DNA from: Actinomycetes bacterium
Lineage (GTDB): Bacteria > Actinomycetota > Actinomycetes > Actinomycetales > Cellulomonadaceae
Length of the DNA stretch: 64,000 nt
Direction of reading: 5' to 3'
Assembly (NCBI GenBank): GCA_021778635.1
Contig: JAJYCD010000004.1
Coordinates: forward strand, 17,210 to 81,209
A program made the position numbers and the translations under genes. Shown one piece after another: positions 18,677-26,593 of this stretch. A model generated the notes under the pieces. It made no database searches. It worked only from the letters and a program-made list of their open reading frames with translations, and was not told the DNA's origin. Within the stretch, counting starts at the first letter, position 1. Each line of letters begins with the position of its first letter.

Positions 18677-20188
18677 TCACCAGTCTGCAGGCTGGTAGTC
18701 CTTGAGGAAACACCCGACGAGGTCCTCGCCCGCCTCGCCCCGGACGATCGGGTCGTAGACGCGTGCTGCCCCGTCGACCAGGTCGAGCGGGGCGTGGAAC
18801 CCCTCCTCGGCCAGACGCACCTTGGTCGGGTGCGGGCGCTCGTCGGTGATCCACCCGGTGTCGACGCTCGTCATGAGGATGCCGTCCTCGGCGAGCTCCG
18901 CGGCACTCGTCCGGGTGAGCATGTTGACGGCGGCCTTGGCCATGTTGGTGTGCGGGTGACCCGGTCCCTTGTAGCCGCGCGAGAAGACGCCCTCCATGGC
19001 GGAGACGTTGACGACATAGGTGCGACGGGCGGTGGACGCCCGCATCGCCCCGCGCAGGCGACTGACCAGGATGAACGGCGCCGTCTGGTTGCAGAGCTGG
19101 ACCTCGAGCAGCTCCATCGGGTCGACCTCGTCGACGGTCGCGACCCAGCTGTTGGTGTGGTGCGTGTCGGGGACGAGGCCGCCCGCGTCGATCGACGTGC
19201 CGGCCACGAGTCGGCTCAGTGAGGCGGCCTCGGCGGTCAGTGCCTGAGCCGTCACCTCGTGCGCCGCCTCGATCGCGAGCGACGGGCTCGTGAGGGTGGT
19301 CACCGAGCCTGCGAGTGCGCGGGGGTGCGCGTCGCTGGTGCGTCCCAGGTTCGTGATCTGCGGCAACGGGCCGTCAGGGAGCGGGGTGAGCTCGGCGTCC
19401 ACGAGCCGTGCGTACGATCCGGGCGACCGGCGCACCGTCTGCGCGGCGTTGTTGATCAGGATGTCGAGCGGTCCGGCCGCAGCCACGGCGTCCGCGAGGG
19501 CGACGACCTGCGTCGGGTCGCGCAGGTCGATGCCCACGATCGACAGCCGGTCGAGCCACTCCGGGCTGTCGGCGAGGGCGGCGAACCGACGCGCGGCGTC
19601 GCGCGGGAACCGCGTGGTGATCGTCAGCTGCGCGCCGTCGCGCAGGAGCCGCAGCGCGATGTACATGCCGATCTTGGCCCGTCCGCCGGTGAGCAGGCCT
19701 CGGCGGCCGGTGAGGTCGGTGCGTGCCTCGCGCTTCGCGTGGTTGAACGCCGCGCAGGTCGGGCACAGCTGGTGGTAGAACGCATCGACCTCGGTGTAGA
19801 GCTGCTTGCAGATGTAGCACGGGCGTGCGCGCATCAGCGTCCCGGCGGTCGCCCCGCGTGCGGAGGAGACGAGCGGGATCCCCTGGGTCTCGTCGTCGAT
19901 CCGACCCGGGCTGCCGGTGGCGGTGGCCGCGACCACCGCGCGGTCGGCGCTGCTCACGGTCTCCCGCTTCTCGGTGCGACGCTGCTTCTTGACCGCCTTG
20001 AAGAGCCCCGACGTCGCGCGCCGCGCCACCGCGTGGTGCGGGTGGTCGTGCGGGAGCTCGACGAGGGCGTCGACGACCCGCAGGAACGTGGCGAGATCGG
20101 CCGGGTCGATGCCGGTCGCGGGCTCGGGCCCCTCCGACGGGGCGCCGTCGACGGCGTCGAGAGGGGCGCGCGCCTGCGTGGGTGTCAT
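18677..20188 (-). CDS. SDR-family oxidoreductase with N-terminal four-Cys zinc-ribbon-like segment
   Basis: RPCYICKQLYTEVDAFYHQLCPTCAAFNHAKREARTDLTGRRGLLTGGRAKIGMYIALRLLRDGA...LDILINNAAQT; SDR NAD-binding and NNA motifs. Confidence 0.82.
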   Translation of the reverse strand: MTPTQARAPLDAVDGAPSEGPEPATGIDPADLATFLRVVDALVELPHDHPHHAVARRATSGLFKAVKKQRRTEKRETVSSADRAVVAATATGSPGRIDDETQGIPLVSSARGATAGTLMRARPCYICKQLYTEVDAFYHQLCPTCAAFNHAKREARTDLTGRRGLLTGGRAKIGMYIALRLLRDGAQLTITTRFPRDAARRFAALADSPEWLDRLSIVGIDLRDPTQVVALADAVAAAGPLDILINNAAQTVRRSPGSYARLVDAELTPLPDGPLPQITNLGRTSDAHPRALAGSVTTLTSPSLAIEAAHEVTAQALTAEAASLSRLVAGTSIDAGGLVPDTHHTNSWVATVDEVDPMELLEVQLCNQTAPFILVSRLRGAMRASTARRTYVVNVSAMEGVFSRGYKGPGHPHTNMAKAAVNMLTRTSAAELAEDGILMTSVDTGWITDERPHPTKVRLAEEGFHAPLDLVDGAARVYDPIVRGEAGEDLVGCFLKDYQPADW

Positions 20189-20386
20189 GTGTCCTGCTTC
20201 TTCCGACGTCGTCCGACCTCGTCCGATGAGCGTTCGCCGGTACGCACCGGCTCGGCGAGGTCCACGGGCGGGTGCGGGGGAGCGAGCGGGACGGGCGGGA
20301 GGTGTTCCCGTGTCGTCGCGCGCTCGGTGCCGGTGCCCAGACTACCGTCGGGTCCCGGACAGCGGGTTCTCGGTGGAAGGAACGAC

Positions 20387-21010
20387 ATGAGTCTGCTCGA
20401 CCTCGTGGGCTGGGTGGGTTCGGCGATCCTGGTGTGGTCCCTGCTCCAGACCCGGATCCTGCGACTGAGGCTCATCAACCTCGTCGGATCGCTGATCCTC
20501 GTCGCGTTCAACATCGGTGTCGGCGTGTGGCCGATGGTCGGCCTCAACACGGTGCTCGTCGGGATCAACCTGTTCTACCTTCGCGCCCTGCTGCGATCCC
20601 GGCACTCGACGACCTCGTACGCGGTCGTCGAGGTCGAGCCCGACGACGCGTACCTCGGATACCTGCTCGGCCGCCACGCGACCGACATCCGTGAGTTCTC
20701 CGCCGACTTCAGGCCGGACGCGCCTCGGACCGGTGAGGCCTACCTGATCCTGCGTGACGAGGAGACGGTCGGGTACGTGCTGCTGCACGACGCGGGGTCC
20801 GGCGTGGCTCAGATCGACCTCGACTACGTGACGGCGCGCTACCGCGACTTCACACCCGGCGAGTTCGTGTTCCGGACGAGCAGGCTCCTCGTCGACAAGG
20901 GGTACACGCGCGTCGTCAGCGCACCCGGCGCGGAGGGTGCGTACTACGCAGGGATCGGGTTCGAGCGCGTCGGCGACCGCTATCGGCTGGATCTCGCGGC
21001 GTCGACCTGA
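20387..21010 (+). CDS. Membrane protein with YgjV-like N-terminus and GNAT-like soluble C-terminus
   Basis: MSLLDLVGWVGSAILVWSLLQTRILRLRLINLVGSLILVAFN...; C-terminal segment ends GAYYAGIGFERVGDRYRLDL. Confidence 0.75.
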   Translation: MSLLDLVGWVGSAILVWSLLQTRILRLRLINLVGSLILVAFNIGVGVWPMVGLNTVLVGINLFYLRALLRSRHSTTSYAVVEVEPDDAYLGYLLGRHATDIREFSADFRPDAPRTGEAYLILRDEETVGYVLLHDAGSGVAQIDLDYVTARYRDFTPGEFVFRTSRLLVDKGYTRVVSAPGAEGAYYAGIGFERVGDRYRLDLAAST

Positions 21011-21066
21011 GCGAGCCGGTTGGCGCCGGCCCCGCAGAGGGGGAATAGTGCGGTCACGAGACCGTT

Positions 21067-21082
21067 ATACCCCCGAGGGTAT
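21067..21082. promoter_or_regulatory. CstR/CsoR-family operator-like palindrome, site 1 (ATACCCCCGAGGGTAT)
   Basis: 16-bp near-palindrome 22 bp upstream of the trxA ATG; shares ATACCC...GGGTAT with three other sites in the window. Confidence 0.8.
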
Positions 21083-21104
21083 TTGCCGACCGTGAGGAGC
21101 CAGC

Positions 21105-21473
21105 ATGTCCACCGTCAACCTGACCGAGAGCGTCTTCGAGAAGACGGTCGTCGACAACGAGATCGTTCTCGTCGACTTCTGGGCCGCGTGGTGCGGGCCG
21201 TGCCGGATGTTCGCACCGGTGTTCGAGAAGGCGTCCGAGACGCACACGGACATCGTGTTCGCGAAGGTCGACACCGAGGCCGAGCGGTCGCTCGCCGCGC
21301 AGGCGGGCATCTCCTCGATCCCGACGCTGATGGCGTTCCGCGACGGGATCCTCGTGTTCTCGCAGCCGGGAGCTCTCCCGGGCGAGTCTCTCGAGCAGCT
21401 CATCACGGGGATCCGCGGTCTCGACATGGACGACGTCCGGGCCAAGGTCGCCGCCCACAGCGCGGCGTCCTGA
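21105..21473 (+). CDS. trxA: Thioredoxin
   Basis: 122 aa; VLVDFWAAWCGPCRMFAPVFEKAS with WCGPC active site and ISSIPTLMAFRDG cis-Pro. Confidence 0.95.
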   Translation: MSTVNLTESVFEKTVVDNEIVLVDFWAAWCGPCRMFAPVFEKASETHTDIVFAKVDTEAERSLAAQAGISSIPTLMAFRDGILVFSQPGALPGESLEQLITGIRGLDMDDVRAKVAAHSAAS

Positions 21474-21577
21474 CCGATGGGCAGCTCCCAGGACCGCGCA
21501 CCCGTGACCGGAGTCTCACAGTGATCCAGCTGACCGACGGGGTATCCTTCGCGAGCGACGCGTTGAAGGGAGTCGGC

Positions 21578-21841
21578 ATGGAGCTCGACCCGGCCGAGAT
21601 GGGCAAGGTCATCAACCGGCTCAAGAGAGCGCAGGGTCAGCTCGGCGCCGTTCTTCGCATGCTCGAGGAGGGCAGGAACTGCGAGGACATCGTCACGCAG
21701 CTCTCGGCGGTGAGCCGCGCCCTGGACCGCGCCGGCTTCGCGATCATCGCGACCGGCATGCGTCAGTGCCTCATCGAGTCGGACGGCCAGGAGACGCTGG
21801 ACGTCCAGAAGCTCGAGAAGCTCTTCCTCTCGTTGGCGTGA
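21578..21841 (+). CDS. cstR: CsoR/CstR-family (DUF156) transcriptional repressor, CstR-like
   Basis: 87 aa; INRLKRAQGQLGAVLRMLEEGRNCEDIVTQLSAVSRALDRAGFAIIATGMRQCL; two Cys 29 residues apart, with Gly where Cu(I)-CsoR has its ligand His. Confidence 0.82.
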   Translation: MELDPAEMGKVINRLKRAQGQLGAVLRMLEEGRNCEDIVTQLSAVSRALDRAGFAIIATGMRQCLIESDGQETLDVQKLEKLFLSLA

Positions 21842-22470
21842 CGCAGCCGAGCCGATCCATGGACTCCGCCGGTTGGGATGCCCGCTACGCGGGCACGGAT
21901 CTCGTCTGGTCGCCCGAGCCGAACGTCTGGGCGGTCGAGGTTCTCGGCGGCCGTGCGCCCGGAGCGGCTCTCGATCTCGGTACCGGTGAGGGGCGCCACG
22001 CCCTGTGGCTCGCCCAGCACGGCTGGGACGTGACGGCGGTCGACTTCTCCGGCGAGGCGATCCGCAAGGCGAAGGCCGTGCAGGCCGATCGTGCGCCGCA
22101 GACCGCGGGACGCATCACCTGGCTCCAGGAGGACGTCGTCCGCTACGTCCCTCCGGCGCGAGCGAGCGCGGCCGTCATGATGATGTACCTGCACCTGGAC
22201 GCCGTGTCGCGCCGGGTCGTCGTGCGCAACGCCGCGTCGGCCCTCGCGGTCGGCGGGGTGCTCCTGGTCGTCGGGCACGACGCCACGAACCCGACCGAGG
22301 GCTCGGGGGGTCCGTCGAACCCGGACGTGCTCTTCAGCGCAGCAGACGTCGTGGTCGATCTCGCCGGGCTCCCGGGCCTGACGGTCACGCGCGCCGAGCG
22401 GGTGCGGCGTGCCGTCGGAGCGGGTCGGCCGGCTCTGGACGCGCTGGTCGAGGTCATCCGCACCGCATGA
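21838..22470 (+). CDS. Class I SAM-dependent methyltransferase
   Basis: ALDLGTGEGRHALWLAQHGWDVTAVDFS motif I and following motifs; GTG start overlaps the repressor stop (GTGA). Confidence 0.85.
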   Translation: MTQPSRSMDSAGWDARYAGTDLVWSPEPNVWAVEVLGGRAPGAALDLGTGEGRHALWLAQHGWDVTAVDFSGEAIRKAKAVQADRAPQTAGRITWLQEDVVRYVPPARASAAVMMMYLHLDAVSRRVVVRNAASALAVGGVLLVVGHDATNPTEGSGGPSNPDVLFSAADVVVDLAGLPGLTVTRAERVRRAVGAGRPALDALVEVIRTA

Positions 22471-22555
22471 TCCGGCGTGCGTCGACGAGCCCGTCGGCGT
22501 GCCGAGTACAGGAGGCTCCCAGGCGGTCCGACAGGCGGACACGACTGGCGATCGG

Positions 22556-22571
22556 ATACCCCCCGGGGTAT
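22556..22571. promoter_or_regulatory. CstR/CsoR-family operator-like palindrome, site 2 (ATACCCCCCGGGGTAT)
   Basis: 16-bp near-perfect palindrome 37 bp upstream of the miniprotein ATG at 22609. Confidence 0.8.
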
Positions 22572-22608
22572 GCTTGGACCATCAGACACCACCACTGAGG
22601 AGTGAGCT

Positions 22609-22725
22609 ATGTGTAGTCCGGCCCGTTGCAGCCGCTGTGGCAAGGTCACCTGGTCCGGCTGCGGGATGCACGTCGACGCCGTGATGGCGAACGTCGAGCC
22701 GTCGCAGCGTTGCACCTGCCGCTGA
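22609..22725 (+). CDS. 38-aa Cys-rich miniprotein (six Cys), MCSPARCSRCGKVTWSGCGMHVDAVMANVEPSQRCTCR
   Basis: ATG preceded by GAGGAGTGAG RBS-like sequence, downstream of operator site 2; below the ORF-track size cut-off; resembles small conserved CxxCGKxTWxGCGxHV proteins I recall from other actinobacteria. Confidence 0.75.
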   Translation: MCSPARCSRCGKVTWSGCGMHVDAVMANVEPSQRCTCR

Positions 22726-22775
22726 TCCACCGGCGGTCCGTCGGCGCCCCGGGTGCCGTCACGGACCCGAGTTCG

Positions 22776-23180
22776 GTGCTGACCGGACGCGAGGCGTTCC
22801 TGGCGAAGCTCCAGGAGCGCGAGCAGATGGCCCGTGAGCGGCTCAGCGCCGCCACGGGCCATCTGTCTCTCTGCCGGGTCCCGGCCGCGGCGGGTGATGT
22901 CAACGGCGTGCGCGGCGTCGACGGGCCCGGCGCGCCGGGCGTCGAGGCGCGCAGCGCGAAGTACCACGAGGGCGCGGCGGTCGCGCTGGCCGACGTGCGC
23001 CGCGCCGTCCGGTCGAGGCAGGACGACGAGGTCCGCTCGGCGATCGCCGCAGTTCGGTCGACCTGGCGCGCGCAGGTCGACCTGCCCGGCCGTCGTTCGA
23101 CGGCCTGGGTCGACTATCTCGAGGGCGGCCGCGACGCCCTCGACCGGCTCGACGAGCTCGAGGACAAGGACATGTCATGA
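22776..23180 (+). CDS. Hypothetical protein (start uncertain)
   Basis: GTG-initiated frame ending in a 4-bp overlap with the next CDS; C-terminal part (YHEGAAVALADVRRAVRS...WRAQVDLPGRRSTAWVDYLEGGRDALDRLDELE) looks coding. Confidence 0.5.
   Translation: MLTGREAFLAKLQEREQMARERLSAATGHLSLCRVPAAAGDVNGVRGVDGPGAPGVEARSAKYHEGAAVALADVRRAVRSRQDDEVRSAIAAVRSTWRAQVDLPGRRSTAWVDYLEGGRDALDRLDELEDKDMS
22824..22865 (+). other. Strong RNA hairpin, possible terminator/attenuator after the Cys-rich miniprotein
   Basis: CAGATGGCCCGTG-a-GCGGC-TCAGC-GCCGC-CACGGGCCATCTG: 13 + 5 bp perfect stem with one bulged A and 5-nt loop, followed by TCTCT. Confidence 0.65.
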
Positions 23181-23599
23181 ACCCGCTGCAGACCGCGCCG
23201 CGCCCGGTGCCGCCACGGCGCCTCGTCGTCGCCGGCAGGTGGCCGCGCCGCCGGCTGCTCGCGGGCCTCGTCGCCGCGCCCGTCGTGGGTGCGGCGCTGA
23301 TCGCCGTGGGCGGCGGGCTGCCCGGTCCGGTCGGGTGGACGGTCCTCGTCGGTGTGGCCGCCGTCATCGGCGCCGCGACGCTCGCCAGCTACGTGCCGAT
23401 GCGGGGGGCGGGTCGGCGCCTGGACATCGGCTGCACCCCGTGCGCCGTCGTCGCCGCACTGACCCTCGTGGGCGCCGCGGGGGTCCTCGGTGGATCGGCG
23501 CACGACGTCGCGTCCGCCGGGCTCGCCGTGGGCATCGTCGCATTCGGCCTCCTGCAGCGCATGACCGACCCGGAGACGTGCCCCGTCCCGCCTCGCTGA
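23177..23599 (+). CDS. Hypothetical integral membrane protein
   Basis: 140 aa, about 4 hydrophobic segments; ATG overlaps the preceding stop (ATGA). Confidence 0.65.
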   Translation: MNPLQTAPRPVPPRRLVVAGRWPRRRLLAGLVAAPVVGAALIAVGGGLPGPVGWTVLVGVAAVIGAATLASYVPMRGAGRRLDIGCTPCAVVAALTLVGAAGVLGGSAHDVASAGLAVGIVAFGLLQRMTDPETCPVPPR

Positions 23600-23640
23600 A
23601 CCCGCCCGGGGCATGCCGTGGAGAGCGACCCGACCGTCGG

Positions 23641-23709
23641 CCGCCCCGCCGTGACCGGCCGAACCGCCCCGCCGTGACCGGCCGAACCGCCCCGCCGTGA
23701 CCGGGCGAA
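23641..23709. repeat. 3 x 23-bp tandem repeat (CCGCCCCGCCGTGACCGGCCGAA)
   Basis: Copies at 23641-23663, 23664-23686 and 23687-23709 (last with one mismatch), in a convergent intergenic region. Confidence 0.9.
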
Positions 23710-23763
23710 CGGCGGAGCGGCCGCGCGGAACCGGTCACCCGGTCCGCGCAGCCGCCCCGGTCC

Positions 23764-25509
23764 TCACAGGCCCTGGTGGACGGCCTGGAGCGTGAGCCAC
23801 CCGCCCGACAGGTTGCGGGCCTTGAAGCCCTCACCCAGCAGGATCCTGGTGGCGAGATAGGACCGTACGCCGCTTGCGCAGTGCACGCTGACGTCGCGAC
23901 CGGCGGCAGCCGCTCGCACCTCCGCGAGCCGCTCCCGCAGCTCGGTGTGCGGGATGTTGAGCACGCCGTCGAGATGCCCGTGCGCGTACTCGCCCCGGGA
24001 CCGGACGTCGAGGATGAGCGTGTTCTCGGTCGCGTCCTCGAGATCCCAGGCCTGCCACTGCGGCATCGTGCCGTCGAGCGCGTTCTGCGCCACGAACCCG
24101 AGCATGTTGACCGGGTCCTTCGCCGACCCGTACGGCGGGGCATAGGCCAGCTCGAGCTCGGCGAGGTCCTCGGCCGTCATCCCGGCCCGGATCGCTGTCG
24201 CGAGCACGTCGATCCGCTTGTCCACCCCCGCGCGCCCGACGGCCTGAGCCCCGAGGAGCGTGCCGTCAGGGGCGAAGCTGGCGACCAGGTGGACCTGCTC
24301 GGACCCCGGGTAGTACCCGGCGTGGTCGCCGGGGTGGATGTGGACGACCTCGTGGGCGAGACCCGCACGGCGCAGCGTCGCCTGGTTCGCCCCCGTCGTG
24401 GCGGCCGTGAGGCCGAAGACCCGGACGATCGCGGTGCTGAGCACGGACGCCTGGCGGATGGTGGTGTGCCCGCACATCGAGTCGGCGGCTCGCCGGCCCT
24501 GCCGGTTCGCAGGACCCGCGAGCGGGACCGGACCGGTCGCACCGGTGATCGCGTGCGTGATCTCGACCGCGTCGCCGACCGCCCAGATGTGCGGGTCGGA
24601 GGTCCGCTGGTCCGCGTCCACCCGGATGGCGCCGGTCGGACCGAGGTCGAGCCCGGCGTCGCGCGCCAGAGCGCTCGCCGGCCGGACGCCGACATTGACG
24701 ACGACGAGGTCGGCCGGCAGCTCGGTGCCGTCCGACAGCCTCACGACCACGGCACCGCTCGAGCTCTTGCCGTCCCACTCGTGCGCGGACTCGATCGGTG
24801 CGATCGACTGCGCGGAGACGCCGAGGTGCAGGTCGACGCCATGGGCGTCGAGCTCTGCGGAGAGCAAGGGGGCGAGCTCGGCGTCGATCGGCGGGAGGAC
24901 GTGGTCGGCCAGCTCGACGAGGTGCACGGTGACCCCGCGCGAGGTGAGTGCCTCGACCGCCTCGAGTCCGATGAAGCCCGCACCGACGACGACCGCGTGC
25001 GGGGGTTCCTCGGGTGTCCGGGTCGCGAGCATCGCGTGGACGCTGTCGCGCACCGCGTCGACGTCCGGGATGGTGCGGAGCGAGTGGACGGCCGGGTGGT
25101 CGAGCCCCTCGATGGGGGGGCGGACCCCCACGGCCCCGGGCGAGAGGAGCAGGGCGTCGTAGGGGAGCGTGTACGAGTCCTGCTCCGTCTGCACGGTGAC
25201 CTGCCGGGCCTCGCGATCGATCGCGCTGACCCGGTGCCCGGTGCGCACGTCGAGGTTGAGCGTGGACGCGAGCGAGGCGGCGGTGTGCAGCAGCAGCGAC
25301 TCGCGCTTCACGATCTCACCCGCGAGGTGGTACGGCAGCCCGCAGTTCGCGAACGACACGTAGTCGCCCTGCTCGAGGACGACGATCTGCGCCCGCTCGT
25401 CGAGGCGTCGCGCACGCGCGGCGGCGCTCATGCCGCCGGCGACGCCGCCGACGATCACGATCCGCCGGGGGTCCGCCGTGCTGGGCGTGGTCACGGTCGG
25501 CACGCTCAT
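23764..25509 (-). CDS. FAD-dependent CoA-disulfide reductase / persulfide reductase with C-terminal rhodanese domain
   Basis: RIVIVGGVAGGMSAAARARRLDE...YVSFANCGLPYHLAGEI single active Cys; C-terminal LILDVRSRGEYAHGHLDG...VHCASGVRSYLA rhodanese. Confidence 0.9.
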   Translation of the reverse strand: MSVPTVTTPSTADPRRIVIVGGVAGGMSAAARARRLDERAQIVVLEQGDYVSFANCGLPYHLAGEIVKRESLLLHTAASLASTLNLDVRTGHRVSAIDREARQVTVQTEQDSYTLPYDALLLSPGAVGVRPPIEGLDHPAVHSLRTIPDVDAVRDSVHAMLATRTPEEPPHAVVVGAGFIGLEAVEALTSRGVTVHLVELADHVLPPIDAELAPLLSAELDAHGVDLHLGVSAQSIAPIESAHEWDGKSSSGAVVVRLSDGTELPADLVVVNVGVRPASALARDAGLDLGPTGAIRVDADQRTSDPHIWAVGDAVEITHAITGATGPVPLAGPANRQGRRAADSMCGHTTIRQASVLSTAIVRVFGLTAATTGANQATLRRAGLAHEVVHIHPGDHAGYYPGSEQVHLVASFAPDGTLLGAQAVGRAGVDKRIDVLATAIRAGMTAEDLAELELAYAPPYGSAKDPVNMLGFVAQNALDGTMPQWQAWDLEDATENTLILDVRSRGEYAHGHLDGVLNIPHTELRERLAEVRAAAAGRDVSVHCASGVRSYLATRILLGEGFKARNLSGGWLTLQAVHQGL

Positions 25510-25898
25510 CGGCGCACGTCTCCACCGGCGCGCTGCCAGGCGGCCATCCCGCCCGAGACGCTCGTCGCGTCGAAGCCGAGGGTGCGCAGGTGCTTCGTCG
25601 CGGTGCGGGAGCGCATGCCGCTCGCACACACGACGACGACGGTGCGTCCCTTGTGCAGGCGCTTGGGGGCCTGGTCGATGTTCCCGAGGGCGATGTGGAT
25701 GGCGCCCGGCGCGTGCCCGGTCTTCCACTCAGCGGTCTCGCGGACGTCGAGCATCGTCGCGCCGTCGCGCACGAGCTCGATGGCGCGTGCGGCGTTCACG
25801 GTCGGCTTGACGCGACCGTCGTCCCCGCCGCCGCCGAAGAGGCTCTTGATGCGGTCGAGGAAGGACGGGGCAGGGGCCGGGCTGGGTGAGGTGGTCAA
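25506..25898 (-). CDS. Rhodanese-like domain protein
   Basis: TTG start preceded by GGAGA; MLDVRETAEWKTGHAPGAIHI...VVCASGMRSRTATKHL; stop overlaps the downstream CDS start. Confidence 0.85.
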   Translation of the reverse strand: MTTSPSPAPAPSFLDRIKSLFGGGGDDGRVKPTVNAARAIELVRDGATMLDVRETAEWKTGHAPGAIHIALGNIDQAPKRLHKGRTVVVVCASGMRSRTATKHLRTLGFDATSVSGGMAAWQRAGGDVRR

Positions 25899-25925
25899 GG
25901 TGATCTCCAATCGTCGCTCGATACA

Positions 25926-25941
25926 ATACCCAGGGGGGTAT
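25926..25941. promoter_or_regulatory. CstR/CsoR-family operator-like palindrome, site 3 (ATACCCAGGGGGGTAT)
   Basis: 27 bp upstream of the TTG start of the rhodanese at 25898 (minus strand). Confidence 0.78.
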
Positions 25942-25995
25942 CTGCTATTCCCGACGAAGGTCCTGAGCAGCATGGCGGGAGCGCCGACTCGGCCC

Positions 25996-26499
25996 TCACG
26001 ACGTCCGGTGCGCGGGTGGCACCGTGGTCGCGAGACCTCGACCCCAGGATCGTGCCCGCTCGAGCTCGCCCGGTGCGGGCGGGCCCTCTCGGCCGGTGAC
26101 GAAGAAGCTCTCGGGTGGTGCGACGACCTCGAAATCGAGACGAGCGAGGCGTCGCCGCGCCGCGCGGGCCGCGGAGCCTGGGACCTTGGGACTGTTGATG
26201 CGCGTGTCGAAGGCAGCCGCCGAGACGCCGGCGCGCACAGGACCGAGGCCGTCGAGCCACTCCCGCAAGCCCCTGCCGGCGTGCGAGAGCGGATCGCGTC
26301 CGGTGTCGGCGAGCCTCGGGCCGTGGGCCCGCGTCGGTCCGCCGACCACGAGGAGGTCGAGATCCGCCGGGAGCTCTGCCGGACCCTCGTCGACGTCCTG
26401 GACCTGGACCTCGGCACCCCTCGCGAGTCCCTCAGCGATCGCCTCGGCGACCTCGCGCATGCTCCCGGACGGTGTCTCGACGATCACCAGAGCGCGCAC
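25996..26499 (-). CDS. Flavodoxin family protein
   Basis: VRALVIVETPSGSMREVAEAIAEGLARGAEVQVQDVDEG, VVGGPTRAHG; flavodoxin-like fold. Confidence 0.8.
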   Translation of the reverse strand: MRALVIVETPSGSMREVAEAIAEGLARGAEVQVQDVDEGPAELPADLDLLVVGGPTRAHGPRLADTGRDPLSHAGRGLREWLDGLGPVRAGVSAAAFDTRINSPKVPGSAARAARRRLARLDFEVVAPPESFFVTGREGPPAPGELERARSWGRGLATTVPPAHRTS

Positions 26500-26593
26500 C
26501 AGACCCACCTCCCGTGGCGATGACCTGTCCTCAGCGTCGAGCGACTCCGTGCGCCGCCGCCAGGGCCGAAGGACCCATCGGCGATGCCGTCCC

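Noticed and set aside
20185-20568. Minus-strand 127-aa ORF antisense to the YgjV-like gene
   Set aside because: Antisense to a membrane protein gene with good coding features; composition not protein-like
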